Of a stretch of 64,000 bases of DNA, positions 17,378-27,483 are shown one piece after another (position 1 is the stretch's first letter; each line of letters starts with the position of its first letter). Location of the stretch: positions 186,001 to 250,000 of the forward strand of contig NZ_RXOE01000003.1 of the NCBI RefSeq assembly GCF_003965815.1. The letters are read 5' to 3'. Source of the DNA: Variovorax gossypii (lineage in GTDB: Bacteria > Pseudomonadota > Gammaproteobacteria > Burkholderiales > Burkholderiaceae_C). The translations under genes and the position numbers were made by a program. The notes beneath the pieces were generated by a model. It was not told where the DNA came from, ran no database searches, and was given only the letters and a program-made list of their open reading frames with translations.

Positions 17378-17788
17378 TCATCGCGCTGCCGCGCGCAGCG
17401 TGTGTATCTTGGCGGTGGGCCGTTGTCCGGAAAGCGGCCCGCCCCAGCCCTTCGGCAGCTCGTGCAGCACGGCCTTCGCATCGAGCGAGCGGATCGCCAC
17501 CGAGTTGTCGGCCGGAATGCGCCCCTGCGCCAGCAGCGCCTCGTAGCGCAGGGCGCTCACCCGCAGGAACGACGCGAAGTTGCCGACTTCGCCGCGCGCG
17601 GCCACCAGCTCGTCGTAGAGCCGCTCGATGAGCTGCACCACGACCATGCCGTCGCGTTGCGCGATTTCCTCCAGCACTTGCCAGAACAGGTTCTCCAGCC
17701 GGATGCTGGTGACCACGCCGTGCAGCCGCACCGAGCGCGTGCGCGCGTCGTAGCTCTGCGGATCGGCACTGATGAAGACTTCGCACAT
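17378..17788 (-). CDS. Ribbon-helix-helix domain protein
   Basis: The 136-residue protein contains a predicted ribbon-helix-helix core (RTRSVRLHGVVTSIRLENLF followed by WQVLEEIAQRDGM) of the RHH_4 type found in short proteobacterial proteins. The ATG at 17788 follows GGAGAC (minus strand) and is preferred over an upstream start that would add 15 residues. RHH folds normally bind DNA, but no target is evident. It ends convergent with the Bug gene. Confidence 0.7.
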   Translation of the reverse strand: MCEVFISADPQSYDARTRSVRLHGVVTSIRLENLFWQVLEEIAQRDGMVVVQLIERLYDELVAARGEVGNFASFLRVSALRYEALLAQGRIPADNSVAIRSLDAKAVLHELPKGWGGPLSGQRPTAKIHTLRAAAR

Positions 17789-17860
17789 GGTGGTTGTCTC
17801 CTTTGGGGAAAGTAGGGTGGGCGACGCGTGCACTGTAGCGCCGTGCCGCCCGCCGCGAGT

Positions 17861-18439
17861 TCAATGCTCGATGCGCGTGCCCAGCACCACGAGGAACTGC
17901 GAGAGCCACGCCGGATGCGCGGGCCACGCAGGCGCGGTGACCAGGTTGCGGTCGGTCACGGCCTGGTCGACCGGAATGCCCATGTACTCGGCGCCCGCCA
18001 GCTCCACCTCGACCTGGCAAGCGGGGTAGGCCGACACCTTGCGACCCTTCAGCAGGCCGGTGGCCGCGAGCAGTTGCGCGCCGTGGCACACCGCGGCGAG
18101 CGGCTTGTCGGCGGCCAGGAAGTGCCGCGCGATCTCGACCACGCGGGTGTTCATGCGCAGGTACTCCGGCGCGCGGCCGCCGGGAATGACCAGCGCGTCG
18201 TAGGCCTCGGGGCGCACGTCGGCGAAGTTGACGTTCAGCGTGAAGCGGTGGCCCGGCTTCTCGCTGTAGGTCTGCGCGCCCTCGAAGTCGTGGATGGCGG
18301 TGTGGACCCAGTCGCCGGCCTTCTTGTCGGGCGCCACGGCGTGGACCGTGTGGCCCACGGCCAGCAGTGTCTGGAAGGGCACCATGGTTTCGTAGTCTTC
18401 GGCGTAGTCGCCGCAGAGCATCAGGATCTTGCGCGCCAT
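17861..18439 (-). CDS. DJ-1/PfpI family protein
   Basis: The 192-residue protein has the family nucleophile elbow with C118 ([10 protein letters not shown]) and an acidic residue near the N-terminus (E14 or E17, DYAEDYE) that normally polarises the cysteine. Family activities include glyoxalase, deglycase, amidase-like and protease-like functions; which applies is not decidable by eye. It is a single-gene unit between the RHH gene and an unknown gene, both on the same strand but well spaced. Confidence 0.83.
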   Translation of the reverse strand: MARKILMLCGDYAEDYETMVPFQTLLAVGHTVHAVAPDKKAGDWVHTAIHDFEGAQTYSEKPGHRFTLNVNFADVRPEAYDALVIPGGRAPEYLRMNTRVVEIARHFLAADKPLAAVCHGAQLLAATGLLKGRKVSAYPACQVEVELAGAEYMGIPVDQAVTDRNLVTAPAWPAHPAWLSQFLVVLGTRIEH

Positions 18440-18575
18440 GTCTCTTGTCTCCTTCGAACGAGGTTGGAATGCGGACCGGCCCGTAGGGGCGCGGGCCGTC
18501 GCCGCATTATTCGAAGGGGCAGGGCGCAGCGGGTAGCAGCCGGCTGTGACTTCGGCCTTGCACGACGCACTGGCC

Positions 18576-19034
18576 TCAGATGATCGTCGCGCTCACGCCG
18601 CGCGCCACCGCGGGTGCGATTCCGGCGTAGAAGAAGCCCAGGTCGTCTTCGGGGCCGTTGGTGGCTCGTCCGCGCACCTTGCCCATCACGCACACGCCGA
18701 CCTGCGAATCGCCCTGGCCGATGACGAGCACGAAGGGGTTGTCCTCGTCGCCGCGCAGGTAGCGCCCGCCGAACTCGCGGCGCGCGACTTCGAAGACGTA
18801 GGCCGATGCAAGGAAGTGGAGATCGTCCGGCAGGGGCGCCTGCTGCTTGAAGAAGTCGTCGAGCACGCGGTCGACCAGCGGCAGCGAGGCCGACGTGTAG
18901 TCCAGCCGCGAGCCGTCGATGGGCGCGCCGGGTTGCGAGAAGGCTCCGACGAAGTCTTCGGCCTGCGAGGCCATGCCCTCCTCGAGCGTTGCGGGCATGG
19001 CGGGTTTCTTCTTCAGGAAGTCGAACAGTCCCAT
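18576..19034 (-). CDS. Hypothetical protein (152 aa)
   Basis: I do not recognise this protein. It begins [11 protein letters not shown], a lysine-rich amphipathic lead common in cytoplasmic proteins associated with tellurium- or stress-type domains, but no catalytic motif stands out. The rest is acidic with mixed alpha/beta character ([38 protein letters not shown]). There is no signal peptide or membrane segment. A 294-bp gap separates it from the divergent gene at 19329; I saw no convincing operator there. Confidence 0.6.
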   Translation of the reverse strand: MGLFDFLKKKPAMPATLEEGMASQAEDFVGAFSQPGAPIDGSRLDYTSASLPLVDRVLDDFFKQQAPLPDDLHFLASAYVFEVARREFGGRYLRGDEDNPFVLVIGQGDSQVGVCVMGKVRGRATNGPEDDLGFFYAGIAPAVARGVSATII

Positions 19035-19328
19035 GGTTGCGGTTTTCCCCTCGTTCGTTGGATGTTTCGTTGGGTGCGATCGGGCCGAAGCCGGGCGACT
19101 GTCTCAGAACCCGAGCCCTGTGCGCAAGCGCGAAGCGCTTCGGCGGGGCAGGTGACGCCGTTCTGGTTAACAGAAGTTCGCAGAGGTTGCACGGCGCGGC
19201 GAAGAGCCGGGCCGCGCCGCGGGGGCGTCATTGACCTGCCTTTTGCCCTGAATAGCCTCGTTCAGGGTTTTCCCGCATCCCCGTGGAAGCCTCATCCGGA
19301 CCGACAACTCACAGAAAAGACCCGAATC

Positions 19329-19745
19329 ATGAAGACCTCCCGACTCGCCCTTGCCGCGGCACTCGCCGTGCTCTCCCTCGCTTCCGCCCACGCCCAGCAA
19401 CGCACCCGCGAAGCCGTCGAAGCCGAAGCCATCGCCGCCGCTCACGCCAAGGACCAGAACGTCACGCGCGGTTCGCGCGGCGCCGATCCGTTCACGTCCA
19501 CGGCCGATTCCGAAGCCATGTACAAGCAGGCCGTCGAGACGGCCCACGCACCCAACCAGAACGTGACGCGCGGCTCGCGTGGCGCCGACCCGTTCACCTC
19601 CAGCCGCGACCCGGCGCAGGTCTACCAGGAAGCCATGGCCACCGCCGCGGCGCCCGATCAAAACGTGACCAGCGGCTCGCGCGTCAACAGCAAGGTCATC
19701 TCGACCATGCAGAACCCGGTGCTGCAGTCGGCACAGGGCAAGTAA
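19329..19745 (+). CDS. Secreted protein with three 34-residue repeats
   Basis: The 138-residue protein has a signal peptide cleaved after SAHA (residue 22). The mature part is a threefold repeat with an exact 34-residue period: QNVT starts at residues 43, 77 and 111. The first two copies share QNVTRGSRGADPFTS and the third reads QNVTSGSRVNSK. The gene resembles the short DUF4148-like exported proteins abundant in Comamonadaceae, two of which occur at 42662 and 43282. The function is unknown. ATG at 19329; no strong ribosome binding site is visible. Confidence 0.65.
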   Translation: MKTSRLALAAALAVLSLASAHAQQRTREAVEAEAIAAAHAKDQNVTRGSRGADPFTSTADSEAMYKQAVETAHAPNQNVTRGSRGADPFTSSRDPAQVYQEAMATAAAPDQNVTSGSRVNSKVISTMQNPVLQSAQGK

Positions 19746-19785
19746 GCCGGCGGATCTTCCTGAGCCTGGCCTAAAAGCGCCGCCG

Positions 19786-20298
19786 CTACGCGCCCTGCGT
19801 GCGGCGTGCTGGCTCGGCCTGGTGCAGGTAGCCGGTGAAGGTGTCGGGCGGCGATGAGCCCGTGAGGCGGGTCATGATCCGCCCGACCTCTCCCCGGTGA
19901 TAGCCCGCGTGCGCCACCACGTGGCCCAGCATTTCCTCGCGTGACATCCGTCCTGGCGCCCCGTCGGTGAAGGTGAATTCGATGCTTTCCTCGAGCTCTT
20001 GCGGGCTCAGCCGCGAGACGTAGTCGACATACCAGCGATCGGTTTCCCGCACCGCATCGGCCAGCGCTTCGAGCGGCGGCGGCTCGGGTGCGCCGGTGGC
20101 TGTGAAGGCGTGCGCCGTGCGCTGCACGTTCGCCACGAAGATGCGGTCGACGATGGCCGCATGGTTGAAGACGCGCAGTGCCGTGCGGTAGTCGTCGGGC
20201 GGGGCCTTCCCGGCAAGGTCGGCCAAGCCTGCCAGCAATCCTTCGTCGGCCCAGGCCTTGTAGCGGAACAGCGAGGCCAGAAGCGTCTGCGTACTCAT
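19786..20298 (-). CDS. DinB-family protein
   Basis: The 170-residue four-helix protein has the DinB metal-site pattern: a histidine in RVFNHAAIVDRIF and two in HVVAHAGYHRGEV. DinB/YfiT-like proteins are metal-dependent and many act as thiol transferases, but this member's substrate is unknown. The ATG at 20298 follows GGGGGAG (minus strand). It is divergent from the TetR gene at 20411, which could regulate it. Confidence 0.8.
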   Translation of the reverse strand: MSTQTLLASLFRYKAWADEGLLAGLADLAGKAPPDDYRTALRVFNHAAIVDRIFVANVQRTAHAFTATGAPEPPPLEALADAVRETDRWYVDYVSRLSPQELEESIEFTFTDGAPGRMSREEMLGHVVAHAGYHRGEVGRIMTRLTGSSPPDTFTGYLHQAEPARRTQGA

Positions 20299-20410
20299 CA
20301 CAATCTCCCCCTTGAACGATGAAACGGGCACTGCGCGTGCGTGCGGTCCGGTCCTATTCTTGAGTGGAGCTCCGATCTTGGGTACTCGCATTCCCCCACA
20401 GCGCAGGACC

Positions 20411-21046
20411 ATGCGCAAGGCGCCCAGCCAGCGGCGTTCACGCGCCACGGTGGACGTGATCATCGAGGCCGCAACTCGCGTTCTGGCGCGTCGGGGATGG
20501 GCACGTTTCACCACCAACGAGATCGCGGCGGTCGCCGGCGTCAGCGTCGGTTCGCTCTACCAGTACTTCCCGGACAAGCTCGCCATTGCCGAGGCCATCA
20601 GGGAGCGCCATCTCGCCGAGGTGCTCGTGGCGCTGTCCGACCCGGAAGAGGAGGCAGAAGACGGCAACGAAGCTGTCTCGCTCGACCGGCGGGTGGAGCG
20701 CTTCGTCGACGGCGTCATCGCCGCCCACTCGGTCGACCAGGCCTTGCACCGCGTGCTGGTCGACGAAGTGCCGCTTGCCGCGCGTTCCAGCTATCCGGAG
20801 TTCGAGGCGGAATACCAGCGGCGCTATCGGGCGCTGGTCGCATCGAGCGCGCACGCAGGCCGGGCCGGCCGTGACGGCGACGACAGCAGCAGCGAAGACG
20901 AGACGGCTGCTCGCATGCTCTCCTCCGCAGTCGAAGGGGTCGTCCATGCGGCGGCGCGTCGCGGCGACCTGGGCTTGCCCGTGCTCAGGAGCGAGCTCGT
21001 CCGGCTGATCGCAGCCTATCTGCGCGATCGCCGGCACGCAGGCTGA
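20411..21046 (+). CDS. TetR/AcrR-family transcriptional regulator
   Basis: The 211-residue protein has a TetR helix-turn-helix (FTTNEIAAVAGVSVGSLYQY then FPDKLAIAEA, residues about 35-65) and a helical ligand domain. An acidic low-complexity insert (DGDDSSSEDE) near residue 160 is unusual. I chose the ATG at 20411, just before the MRKAPSQRRSRATVDVIIEAA lead typical of the family; a longer frame from 20312 crosses the promoter. It is divergent from the DinB gene, 112 bp apart. Confidence 0.83.
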   Translation: MRKAPSQRRSRATVDVIIEAATRVLARRGWARFTTNEIAAVAGVSVGSLYQYFPDKLAIAEAIRERHLAEVLVALSDPEEEAEDGNEAVSLDRRVERFVDGVIAAHSVDQALHRVLVDEVPLAARSSYPEFEAEYQRRYRALVASSAHAGRAGRDGDDSSSEDETAARMLSSAVEGVVHAAARRGDLGLPVLRSELVRLIAAYLRDRRHAG

Positions 21047-21129
21047 GGGCGCTCCGGAGTGGACAGCACGCCCTGTCCCTGACCACAATGCCCGCCGAGT
21101 TTCTTCACTCGTCCTGAAAGGTCATCGCA

Positions 21130-21492
21130 ATGAAAAAAATGCTCGTGCCGGTCGGTCTGGCCCTGGCTCAGATGATGGTCGTGTCGGTGGCATCCGCGCA
21201 GTCTTCGGGCGAAGCGGACCCGGCTCAAGGAAAGGCGCGGCCCACGGCGCCCACCACCAGGGCGGAGCGCGCGGAGGCGCGCAAGGAGCGCCGCGTGGAC
21301 GGCGCCGCGGCGGCACGCGGGCCGCAGATGCAGGAAGGTGAAGTCCGCGCGACCACAGCGCCAAAGATGTCGAGGGAAGAACGCCGCGCCGCCGCGGCCA
21401 AGCGCCGTGCGGCGAACCGCGAGGCGATGAAGGCGGGCCAGCTGCCGCGCGGCGGCAGCAACGACGCGCCGGAAAAGCAGAAGAAGCCCTGA
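21130..21492 (+). CDS. Small exported Arg/Ala-rich protein
   Basis: The 120-residue product has an N-terminal export signal (LVPVGLALAQMMVVSVASAQ; cleavage about residue 23). The mature part is highly charged, with RAERAEARKERR and SREERRAAAAKRRAANRE stretches likely to form helices. Proteins of this composition in Burkholderiales are often labelled TolA-like or cell-envelope proteins without evidence. The function is unknown. Confidence 0.6.
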   Translation: MKKMLVPVGLALAQMMVVSVASAQSSGEADPAQGKARPTAPTTRAERAEARKERRVDGAAAARGPQMQEGEVRATTAPKMSREERRAAAAKRRAANREAMKAGQLPRGGSNDAPEKQKKP

Positions 21493-21515
21493 AGAACGCC
21501 CGGCCTGCCGGGTTC

Positions 21516-21746
21516 TCAGGCGTAGGCCTTGGCCGAGCGAAGCTGCAGCAGGGCCAGCATCCTCGCCTCCTCCGCGTCGCGCAGGCTCTTGGCGGCGCGG
21601 CTGGCGGCGTACGTCACGTAGAGCGTGTCGACGGCCTTCTGCCAACACTGGATCGTCTGATACGCGCTGTTGGCATCCCCCGGCCTGGCCGGCACGGTGT
21701 ATCCGGCCTTGCGCAGGATGTTGGCTTTGTGTTCGGTACTGAGCAT
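21516..21746 (-). CDS. Hypothetical protein (76 aa)
   Basis: The 76-residue protein starts at the ATG at 21746 (LSTEHKANILRKAGYTVP) and is predicted to be mostly helical with no signal peptide. I recognise no family. An upstream in-frame ATG at 21782 would add 12 residues. The gene is convergent with 21130-21492 and is followed upstream by a 131-bp gap without a clear feature. Confidence 0.5.
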   Translation of the reverse strand: MLSTEHKANILRKAGYTVPARPGDANSAYQTIQCWQKAVDTLYVTYAASRAAKSLRDAEEARMLALLQLRSAKAYA

Positions 21747-21877
21747 GTCGTGACCCCCCGAGTCGATGGTGTCAGGTGCCACGGTACGCTCGTTGCGTCC
21801 TGTGCGCTATTAGCTACACGACGTATCCAGATGTAGGAAAACCCTACCCTGGAGGGGTTGAAACTAGGCCATAAGGA

Positions 21878-22816
21878 TTAGCCGATGTCGCTCGATTGCC
21901 ACACCAGCGTGGCGGCGGTGAGGTCTTCGAGGGCGCTGCCGACGGCCTTGAAAACCGTGCGTCCGGCCTCGTTCGGACGGCCGGGCTGCTCTGAACGGCA
22001 CAGCGTGGCGAGCGTGCCGCGGACATCCTCGGCGCGCAGCGTGCCGGCCGCCATCGCGTCGAGCAGGTCGCCGGATTTCTGCAATGCCTCTTCGGTGTCG
22101 ATGCAGACATGCGCGCCCGCGAAGCATTGCACGTCCGCCTCGCGCATTGCGGGCGTGAAGCTGCCGATCAGGTCCAGGTGCGAGCCCGGCGCCAGCCATT
22201 CGCCGCGCACCAGCGGCGCGGTGGCCAGCGTGGCGCAGCTCACGATGTCGGCTTCTCGCACGGCGGCTTCCAGGTCGGTGGCGGCCCGTGCGTTCCAGCC
22301 CTCGGCACGCCACTGCGCCGCCAAGGCCTCGGCGCCTTCAGGCCGATGGTTCCACACCCACAGCTCGTCGATGGGCCGCACGCTCGCATGCGCGGCCGGC
22401 AGCATGCGCGCGATGCGGCCGGTGCCCAGCACCAGCAGCCGGCGCGAATCCTGCCGCGCCAGGAAGGATGCGCCCAGCGCCGATGCCGCGGCCGTGCGGC
22501 GCGCGGTGATCTCGTTGCCGTCCATCATCGCCAGCGGCACGCCGGTGCGGGCGTCGTACAGCACGTAGGTCGCATGCAGGCCGGGCAGCCCCTGTGCGCT
22601 GTTGCCGGGGAAGATGTTGATGGTCTTGATGCCCAGGAAGCCCGCGTCGCTCCATGCCGGCATGATGAGCACGGTGCCCTTGCTCCCGGCGGCTTCGATG
22701 GCGTGCACGTGGCGCGGCGGCACCCGGGCTTCGGCCGCGAAGGCCGCGCGCAATGCGGGCACCAGCCGATCGAAACCGAGCGGTGCGCGGGTGGCGGCTT
22801 CGTCGAAATGCTTCAT
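21878..22816 (-). CDS. Ornithine cyclodeaminase/mu-crystallin family protein
   Basis: The 312-residue protein has the family's substrate-side lysine region (GIKTINIFPGN), the NAD-binding motif LVLGTGRIARML and the following VSCATLATAPLV and GSHLDLIGSF segments. Family members deaminate ornithine to proline or act as ketimine or other amino-acid dehydrogenases; the substrate is not decidable here. It begins an apparent run of minus-strand genes and lies 11 bp after the lipoprotein hydrolase gene. Confidence 0.83.
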   Translation of the reverse strand: MKHFDEAATRAPLGFDRLVPALRAAFAAEARVPPRHVHAIEAAGSKGTVLIMPAWSDAGFLGIKTINIFPGNSAQGLPGLHATYVLYDARTGVPLAMMDGNEITARRTAAASALGASFLARQDSRRLLVLGTGRIARMLPAAHASVRPIDELWVWNHRPEGAEALAAQWRAEGWNARAATDLEAAVREADIVSCATLATAPLVRGEWLAPGSHLDLIGSFTPAMREADVQCFAGAHVCIDTEEALQKSGDLLDAMAAGTLRAEDVRGTLATLCRSEQPGRPNEAGRTVFKAVGSALEDLTAATLVWQSSDIG

Positions 22817-22827
22817 GGCTGTGGTCG

Positions 22828-23688
22828 TCACTGCTGCATCGGATGCTGTGCCGACTCGAAGAACTCGGTCAGCGCCTTGCGGTAGGCGGCGCCGTAGCGC
22901 AGGGCCGTCATCGGCTCGAGGTGGCCGGCGCCCGGCACTTCGATCAACCGCCTGGGCTCGCGCGCCTCGGCCAGGAGGCGCTTCGAATGCGCGAGCGGAA
23001 TCACCTGGTCGGCCGTGCCGTGGATCAGCAGCAGCGGAATGGGCGCCACTGCAGCCACGTACTTCGACGCCGCGTACTCGTCGCTCACCAGCAGGCCGGC
23101 GCCCTTGAGCTTGTCGTTCGCGATCGACGAATAGGAATAGAAGGTCGACTCGATGGCCGCCGCCTTCACGCCCGCGCGGTTGCCCGCGCCAACCACCGCG
23201 ATGGCGTTGGTGCCGCCCAGGCTCTGCCCGAAGACGAACAGCCGCTCGGGGTCGACGTCGCCGCGCGAGCGCACGTAGTTCAGCGCGGCGTTGGAGTCCT
23301 CGAACACGCCCTTGGGCTCCGGCTTTCCTTCGGACTGGCCGTAGCCGCGGTAGTCGAAGACGAACACGTTGTAGTCGCGCTTCGGCAGCCAGGCCACGAA
23401 GCGCCAGTGCGTGCTCATGTTCTGCGCGTTGCCGTGGAAGTGCACCACCGTGCCCTTGGCCTCCTTCGGGTTCTGGCGGTTCTCCGCGGGCAGGAACCAG
23501 CCGCTGAGGCGCGTGCCGTCGGCGCTCGCGAACTGCACGCTCTCGTAGCGCATGCCCAGCGCGTCGGGCGTTTCGTAGCGCACGTTGTCGGGGTAATAGA
23601 ACATCGACTGCACGCAGCCGCCCAGCATGAGCGGCAAGGCGCACATCGCCAGTCTTCCGAACCAACGACGCACCGCGCCGCCCTTCAT
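22828..23688 (-). CDS. Alpha/beta hydrolase lipoprotein
   Basis: The 286-residue protein has a lipobox ending at C25 ([10 protein letters not shown]). The hydrolase core has an oxyanion HFHGNAQ motif, nucleophile S156 in FGQSLGG, an acidic residue in [10 protein letters not shown] and a histidine in PGAGHLEP. This is the same architecture as the BEM46/FrsA-like hydrolases. It is probably an outer-membrane-anchored serine hydrolase of unknown substrate. Its first codons overlap the end of the exonuclease gene by 4 bp. Confidence 0.82.
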   Translation of the reverse strand: MKGGAVRRWFGRLAMCALPLMLGGCVQSMFYYPDNVRYETPDALGMRYESVQFASADGTRLSGWFLPAENRQNPKEAKGTVVHFHGNAQNMSTHWRFVAWLPKRDYNVFVFDYRGYGQSEGKPEPKGVFEDSNAALNYVRSRGDVDPERLFVFGQSLGGTNAIAVVGAGNRAGVKAAAIESTFYSYSSIANDKLKGAGLLVSDEYAASKYVAAVAPIPLLLIHGTADQVIPLAHSKRLLAEAREPRRLIEVPGAGHLEPMTALRYGAAYRKALTEFFESAQHPMQQ

Positions 23689-24263
23689 GCGGGCTTTCCG
23701 CCGGCAGATGCCGCGCGGTTTTCCGCGAGCATGTTGCAGAAGAGCGCGCCCTGTTCGATGGCATCGTCGAGCGCCACGTGCGTGTGCGGCAGCCCGGCAT
23801 CGAACCAGCGACGCGGCATGGCGCGCTTGGTGCTGTCGCGGTAGTCGAGCCTGAGCATCGCCATCGCGAACGACTTCACGTCGAGCGCCGAGTGGCTGAA
23901 CGGGCTCTCGCCCGCGAAGCGCATCAGGTACCAGTAGACGAAGAGAAAGTCGAAGCCCGCCGGATACGCGACGAACACCGGCCGCGCATTCAGGCCCTTG
24001 AGCCAGCTCACGTAGTTCTTCATGGCGTGGGCCGGCTCCTGCAGGTCGGTGCGGCAGGCGGCCCAGGCCTCGGGCTGGGTCTTCCACCAGGCGGCGGTCT
24101 TGGGGTCGGCCTCCGCGCCGGGCAGCGTGTGCAGGTTGGCGCTGAAGGTGGAGACGAGCTGCTTGTCGGCCGTGTAGGCGGCCGAGCCGAAGCTGAGCAT
24201 CGAGTTCGGGCCCGGGATGGGGCCGTCGGATTCGACGTCGGTGCTTATGTAGATTTCTGACAT
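23685..24263 (-). CDS. DnaQ-like 3'-5' exonuclease family protein
   Basis: The 192-residue protein matches the DEDD exonuclease core: D9 and E11 in STDVESDGP (motif I) and [13 protein letters not shown] (motif III, with the aspartate and histidine). The middle aspartate is less obvious, in DVKSF. Acting on DNA or RNA cannot be told apart from sequence, but it lies 4 bp from the RNA-repair-associated fusion gene at 24268, so an RNA-trimming role is worth considering. Confidence 0.72.
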   Translation of the reverse strand: MSEIYISTDVESDGPIPGPNSMLSFGSAAYTADKQLVSTFSANLHTLPGAEADPKTAAWWKTQPEAWAACRTDLQEPAHAMKNYVSWLKGLNARPVFVAYPAGFDFLFVYWYLMRFAGESPFSHSALDVKSFAMAMLRLDYRDSTKRAMPRRWFDAGLPHTHVALDDAIEQGALFCNMLAENRAASAGGKPA

Positions 24264-24267
24264 GGGT

Positions 24268-25128
24268 TCAATCGATTTCGAGGATGGACCCGACCGAGCG
24301 TTGGAGTTCTTCTATCAGTTCGGGGTCCATGTATTTGTATTCGTCGGGAATGTCGAGCACGTGGACCGGCTTGTGCGCCAGCATCCGCGAGAACTCGGCC
24401 ATCAGCCTCGACTTGTGCTTCTCTTCCATCACGAGGATCACGTCGGCCCATTCGATGTCGTCGACGGAGACCCTGTGCCGCGCATTCGGGCTGGTGCCGG
24501 CCGAGCGCGCGGAAACCAGCGGATGCCGGCGCCAGAGCTGCTCCGCCGTCGGGCTGCGCCATTGGTTGCGACTGCAGATGAAGAGGACGTTGCGCATGGG
24601 TCGTTCGGGGGCTTGGGTCAGCTGGAAGACATGCATGTCACGCCAGTTGCCCGATGAGTTCTCCATCAGCGTGACTGCCGTGCATGCCGCGCGCACGGCG
24701 CCCGATGCGATCAGGCGCGACTGGAGCTCGATGGCAGCCGCATCCGCGTCGGCCGCACTGCCGTGCGCCACCGAGAGATGCGGAACGACGCTGTCGTGCT
24801 CACCGCCGTACGGCGGAAATTCGGGAAACGCTTCCGCCAGCGCCAGGGTCATCTCGATGAAGGGTGCGGCCGGCTCCGGCGCAAGGTAGGCGGTTTCGGG
24901 AAAGCGTCCGACCTCGCGCAGGGCGAAGTCGAACGCCGGCGTCCGGCTCAGTGCCTGCTGCGCGCGTTGCAGCACTTCGGCGCCGATCAGCGCCGGGTCC
25001 ATGAAGGGAACGAGCACCGTGATGTGAGCCGGTACTCCCTGCACTGCCGTCGCGTCGTAGCGATGGCGCAGGTCTGCGACCAGGTGCTCGGCTGCGGGGA
25101 CTTTCACGGCGAATGCGGAAATGGCCAT
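24268..25128 (-). CDS. 2H phosphoesterase (2'-5' RNA ligase-like) fused to LMW-phosphatase-like domain
   Basis: The 286-residue protein is two domains in one frame. Residues 1-175 carry the two HxT/HxS motifs of 2H phosphoesterases, H35-x-T37 (AHITVLVPF) and H117-x-S119 (PHLSVAHG); this superfamily opens 2',3'-cyclic phosphates or joins RNA through 2'-5' bonds. Residues 178-286 carry a phosphatase loop C185-x5-R191-S192 ([10 protein letters not shown]) and a later acidic [11 protein letters not shown] region, as in low-molecular-weight tyrosine phosphatases. M178 could be an internal start, but no ribosome binding site precedes it. The gene follows rtcR by 16 bp on the same strand, so a role in RNA-end repair is suggested by both domain and context. 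Confidence 0.75.
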   Translation of the reverse strand: MAISAFAVKVPAAEHLVADLRHRYDATAVQGVPAHITVLVPFMDPALIGAEVLQRAQQALSRTPAFDFALREVGRFPETAYLAPEPAAPFIEMTLALAEAFPEFPPYGGEHDSVVPHLSVAHGSAADADAAAIELQSRLIASGAVRAACTAVTLMENSSGNWRDMHVFQLTQAPERPMRNVLFICSRNQWRSPTAEQLWRRHPLVSARSAGTSPNARHRVSVDDIEWADVILVMEEKHKSRLMAEFSRMLAHKPVHVLDIPDEYKYMDPELIEELQRSVGSILEID

Positions 25129-25144
25129 CGCGGCGGAGGATAGC

Positions 25145-26749
<1,605 letters not shown>

Positions 26750-26843
26750 GAATAAAAAGTTAGCTGAATTTATACGAAATGCCTGGATGCTAGCAGGTCG
26801 AAGGCAGCATGAATCGATCGGTGAAAAAGAATTTATTTATTCA

Positions 26844-26856
26844 TATCAATAACTTA
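26844..26856 (+). promoter_or_regulatory. IHF binding site in the rtc promoter
   Basis: TATCAATAACTTA matches the IHF consensus WATCAANNNNTTR at every specified position. It lies about 41 bp upstream of the sigma-54 -24 element, the usual position for bending DNA between an upstream activator and sigma-54 polymerase. The surrounding 26750-26890 region is markedly AT-rich for this genome. Upstream, ATGCT (26787-26791) and AGCAT (26806-26810) form a dyad that could be an RtcR site. Confidence 0.7.
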
Positions 26857-26896
26857 CGCGATTTTCGAATGCGTTTTCACCTTGCTTTTTCCGGCC

Positions 26897-26912
26897 TGGC
26901 ACGCTGGCTGCA
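26897..26912 (+). promoter_or_regulatory. Sigma-54 (-24/-12) promoter of the rtc operon
   Basis: TGGCACGCTGGCTGCA matches the consensus TGGCACr-N4-TTGCW except that -12 reads CTGC; the essential GG and GC are exactly 10 bp apart. The predicted start is near 26923, so the transcript would carry about 560 nt before the slipin start codon. RtcR encoded divergently is the expected activator. Confidence 0.8.
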
Positions 26913-26951
26913 ATAGACAACCCGTCGGATGCAGTTCATCCGCTCGCAGGT

Positions 26952-27197
26952 GCCGCATGAAAGCGGCCCGGTGCCGCAGGCCAGATCCTGTCTTGGGTTC
27001 GCGGTATGCCGCTGTTGAACTGGCTGGCAACTGAACTTGTTTCAGTTCTGCTCATGGTTGAGCACCGTGCTAACCACACGGCGTTGTGGGTTCGATTCCC
27101 GCGAAAAACCCTGGCGGTGCTCGCACCGCCATCTGATGGGGCGAAAGCCCCCCGCCCCGGCACACCGGAGCGATGGCGCAGGGCCCGAAAACCCTGC
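26952..27197 (+). ncRNA. Structured leader RNA of the rtc operon
   Basis: No protein frame with a start signal occupies 26923-27483. Perfect hairpins follow one another: GCCGC/GCGGC (26952-26967), GCGG/CCGC (27001-27012), AACTGAA/TTCAGTT (27029-27047), the tRNA-like body (27050-27102), GGCGGTG/CACCGCC with a CTCG loop (27113-27130), GGGGC/GCCCC with a GAAA tetraloop (27138-27151), and GCAGGG/CCCTGC (27178-27197). Such density of perfect stems and the GNRA loop imply a selected RNA. The remaining 27198-27483 stretch shows no clear structure and ends with an AGGAGAAG ribosome binding site. Confidence 0.65.
27029..27105 (+). ncRNA. tRNA-like domain without a normal acceptor stem
   Basis: The geometry is that of a tRNA body. 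D-arm: GCTC-ATGGTT-GAGC (27050-27063). Position-26-like A27064. Anticodon arm: CCGTG-CTAACCA-CACGG (27065-27081), 7-nt loop with T at position 33. Variable region: CGTT. T-arm: GTGGG-TTCGATT-CCCGC (27086-27102) with a consensus T-loop. The acceptor is abnormal: only TTC (27046-27048) can pair with GAA (27103-27105), and the preceding bases form the AACTGAA/TTCAGTT hairpin instead. There is no CCA. It is therefore not a translating tRNA. tRNA-like modules are known in the Y RNA-like YrlA of some rtc loci; no Ro gene is present here. Confidence 0.72.
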
Positions 27198-27483
27198 GGC
27201 GCGCGACACAGTGCCAAGCGCAGGCGGCTTGCGCACCGCGTGCGTGGCAAGGAACTGCGTGTGGCCATTGACGGCGAGGGAAGTGACGGCGTTGCGCATG
27301 CAACGAGGGAGGCACCGACCGGACCGCGCGACCGCCGCATGTCAGGCCTTGGCTGCTGCAGTGTCCGCCGCCTGCCCTTTCGAGGGCCTTGATTGATTGA
27401 TGAAGTAACGACCGATTGACTGGCTGAGCGAACGAAAGAACGAACGAAGCGAACAGCCGAACCGAACAAACAGGAGAAGAAAA

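Noticed and set aside
19119..19134. Further TGTGC-N6-GCAC-like site upstream of the gene at 19329
   Set aside because: The second half-site reads GCGAA and the distance to the start is about 195 bp, unlike the three good copies.
27050..27102. Functional tRNA gene (anticodon AAC by position)
   Set aside because: The acceptor stem has at most 3 pairs, position 37 is C and no CCA follows, so it is treated as a tRNA-like RNA.
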